This document shows positions 12,513-12,840 of a DNA stretch of 12,840 nt, in pieces (within the stretch, counting starts at the first letter, position 1; each line of letters opens with the position of its first letter). Source of the stretch: CBFGTJ01 sp965651815. GTDB lineage: Bacteria > Actinomycetota > Acidimicrobiia > Acidimicrobiales > Microtrichaceae. The translations under genes were made by a program, and so were the position numbers. The DNA is taken from positions 1 to 12,840 of the forward strand of contig CBFGTJ010000085.1 in the NCBI GenBank assembly GCA_965651815.1, in the 5' to 3' direction. Below the pieces are notes generated by a model. That model saw nothing but the letters and a program-made list of their open reading frames with translations, had not been told where the DNA came from and ran no database searches.

Positions 12513-12840
12513 GTGTACAAGTGGTCCGAAGAGCAGGAGATGGTCCGCAAGGCGGTGCGCGACTTCGTCGACGCCGAGATCCGGCCCCGCCGCGAGGAGC
12601 TCGAGTTCGGCGACCTCCCGCCCTACGACCTGCTCCGCAAGATGTTCGCGACCTTCGGCATGGCCGACATGCAGCGCGCCAGCTTCGAGAAGCGCATCGC
12701 TGCCGAGAAGGCCGCCGCCGCGGGTGAGCCGCTGCCCGAGCGCGAGTCCGGCGGGCGCGACGAGAACTCGATCGCGTTCAACATCATCCCGATCATCGAG
12801 CTGTGCCGCGTCTGCCCCGGCATGGTCACCGCGATGGGCG
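12513..12840 (+). CDS. acyl-CoA dehydrogenase, N-terminal part (runs off the window)
   Basis: 109 codons are visible. The start YKWSEEQEMVRKAVRDFVDAEI is the first helix of the acyl-CoA dehydrogenase N-terminal domain. Further on come LRKMFATFGMADMQ and IAFNIIPIIELCRVCPGMVTAMG, the helical region that leads to the substrate and FAD pocket. An inserted charged segment (about residues 58-86: KRIAAEKAAAAGEPLPERES, then GGRDE) lies between helices and is longer than in short-chain family members. The catalytic Glu and FAD motifs are beyond the edge. Acyl-CoA dehydrogenases introduce the alpha-beta double bond in the first step of beta-oxidation. GTG start chosen for the GAGGTG ribosome site 4 bases upstream. 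It shares its operator with the 3-hydroxyacyl-CoA dehydrogenase at 690. Confidence 0.88.
   Translation, partial: MYKWSEEQEMVRKAVRDFVDAEIRPRREELEFGDLPPYDLLRKMFATFGMADMQRASFEKRIAAEKAAAAGEPLPERESGGRDENSIAFNIIPIIELCRVCPGMVTAMG

Overview
The window is very GC-rich, densely coded DNA of actinobacterial character. Evidence for this is the strong G/C bias at third codon positions, frequent GTG starts, several TAnnnT -10 hexamers lying 6-8 bases before a start codon (leaderless transcription), a DprE2-like reductase and a cluster equivalent to the mycobacterial dlaT/Rv2216/lipB/lipA neighbourhood. The genus cannot be fixed from the sequence. No rRNA, tRNA, CRISPR array, transposase or integrase was seen.

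Left part (1-1525): the window opens on debris. A 20-codon ORF stops at 148, and behind it lies only the C-terminal ~125 residues of a hydantoinase B (HyuB) homologue, with no credible start. Next comes a 3-hydroxyacyl-CoA dehydrogenase (HSD10-like SDR), preceded by a TTGACCG-GG-CGGTCAA palindrome. The same palindrome stands before the acyl-CoA dehydrogenase at the far right edge, so the two beta-oxidation-type genes probably share a repressor.

Middle (1521-6794): a mostly minus-strand block. It holds an FMN-dependent alpha-hydroxy-acid dehydrogenase, a small unknown protein, a HAD-IB phosphatase coupled to an SRPBCC protein, a TIGR01777 epimerase coupled to a DprE2-like SDR, a plus-strand 29-residue single-span membrane peptide with its own leaderless promoter, and a minus-strand lipoprotein.

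Right part (6956-12452, plus strand): a lipoyl-enzyme cluster. Dihydrolipoamide dehydrogenase (E3) and a dihydrolipoyl acyltransferase (E2, one lipoyl domain, very long Ala-Pro linker) are followed by one 589-codon reading frame that joins octanoyltransferase LipB to lipoyl synthase LipA. The next gene overlaps lipA by one base and encodes a protein whose C-terminus looks like an SCP2 sterol-carrier domain. The cluster therefore holds the E3, the lipoylated substrate protein and both enzymes that attach and sulfurate its cofactor.

The most notable features are the LipB-LipA fusion, the paired operators, the leaderless membrane microprotein and the decayed hyuB.
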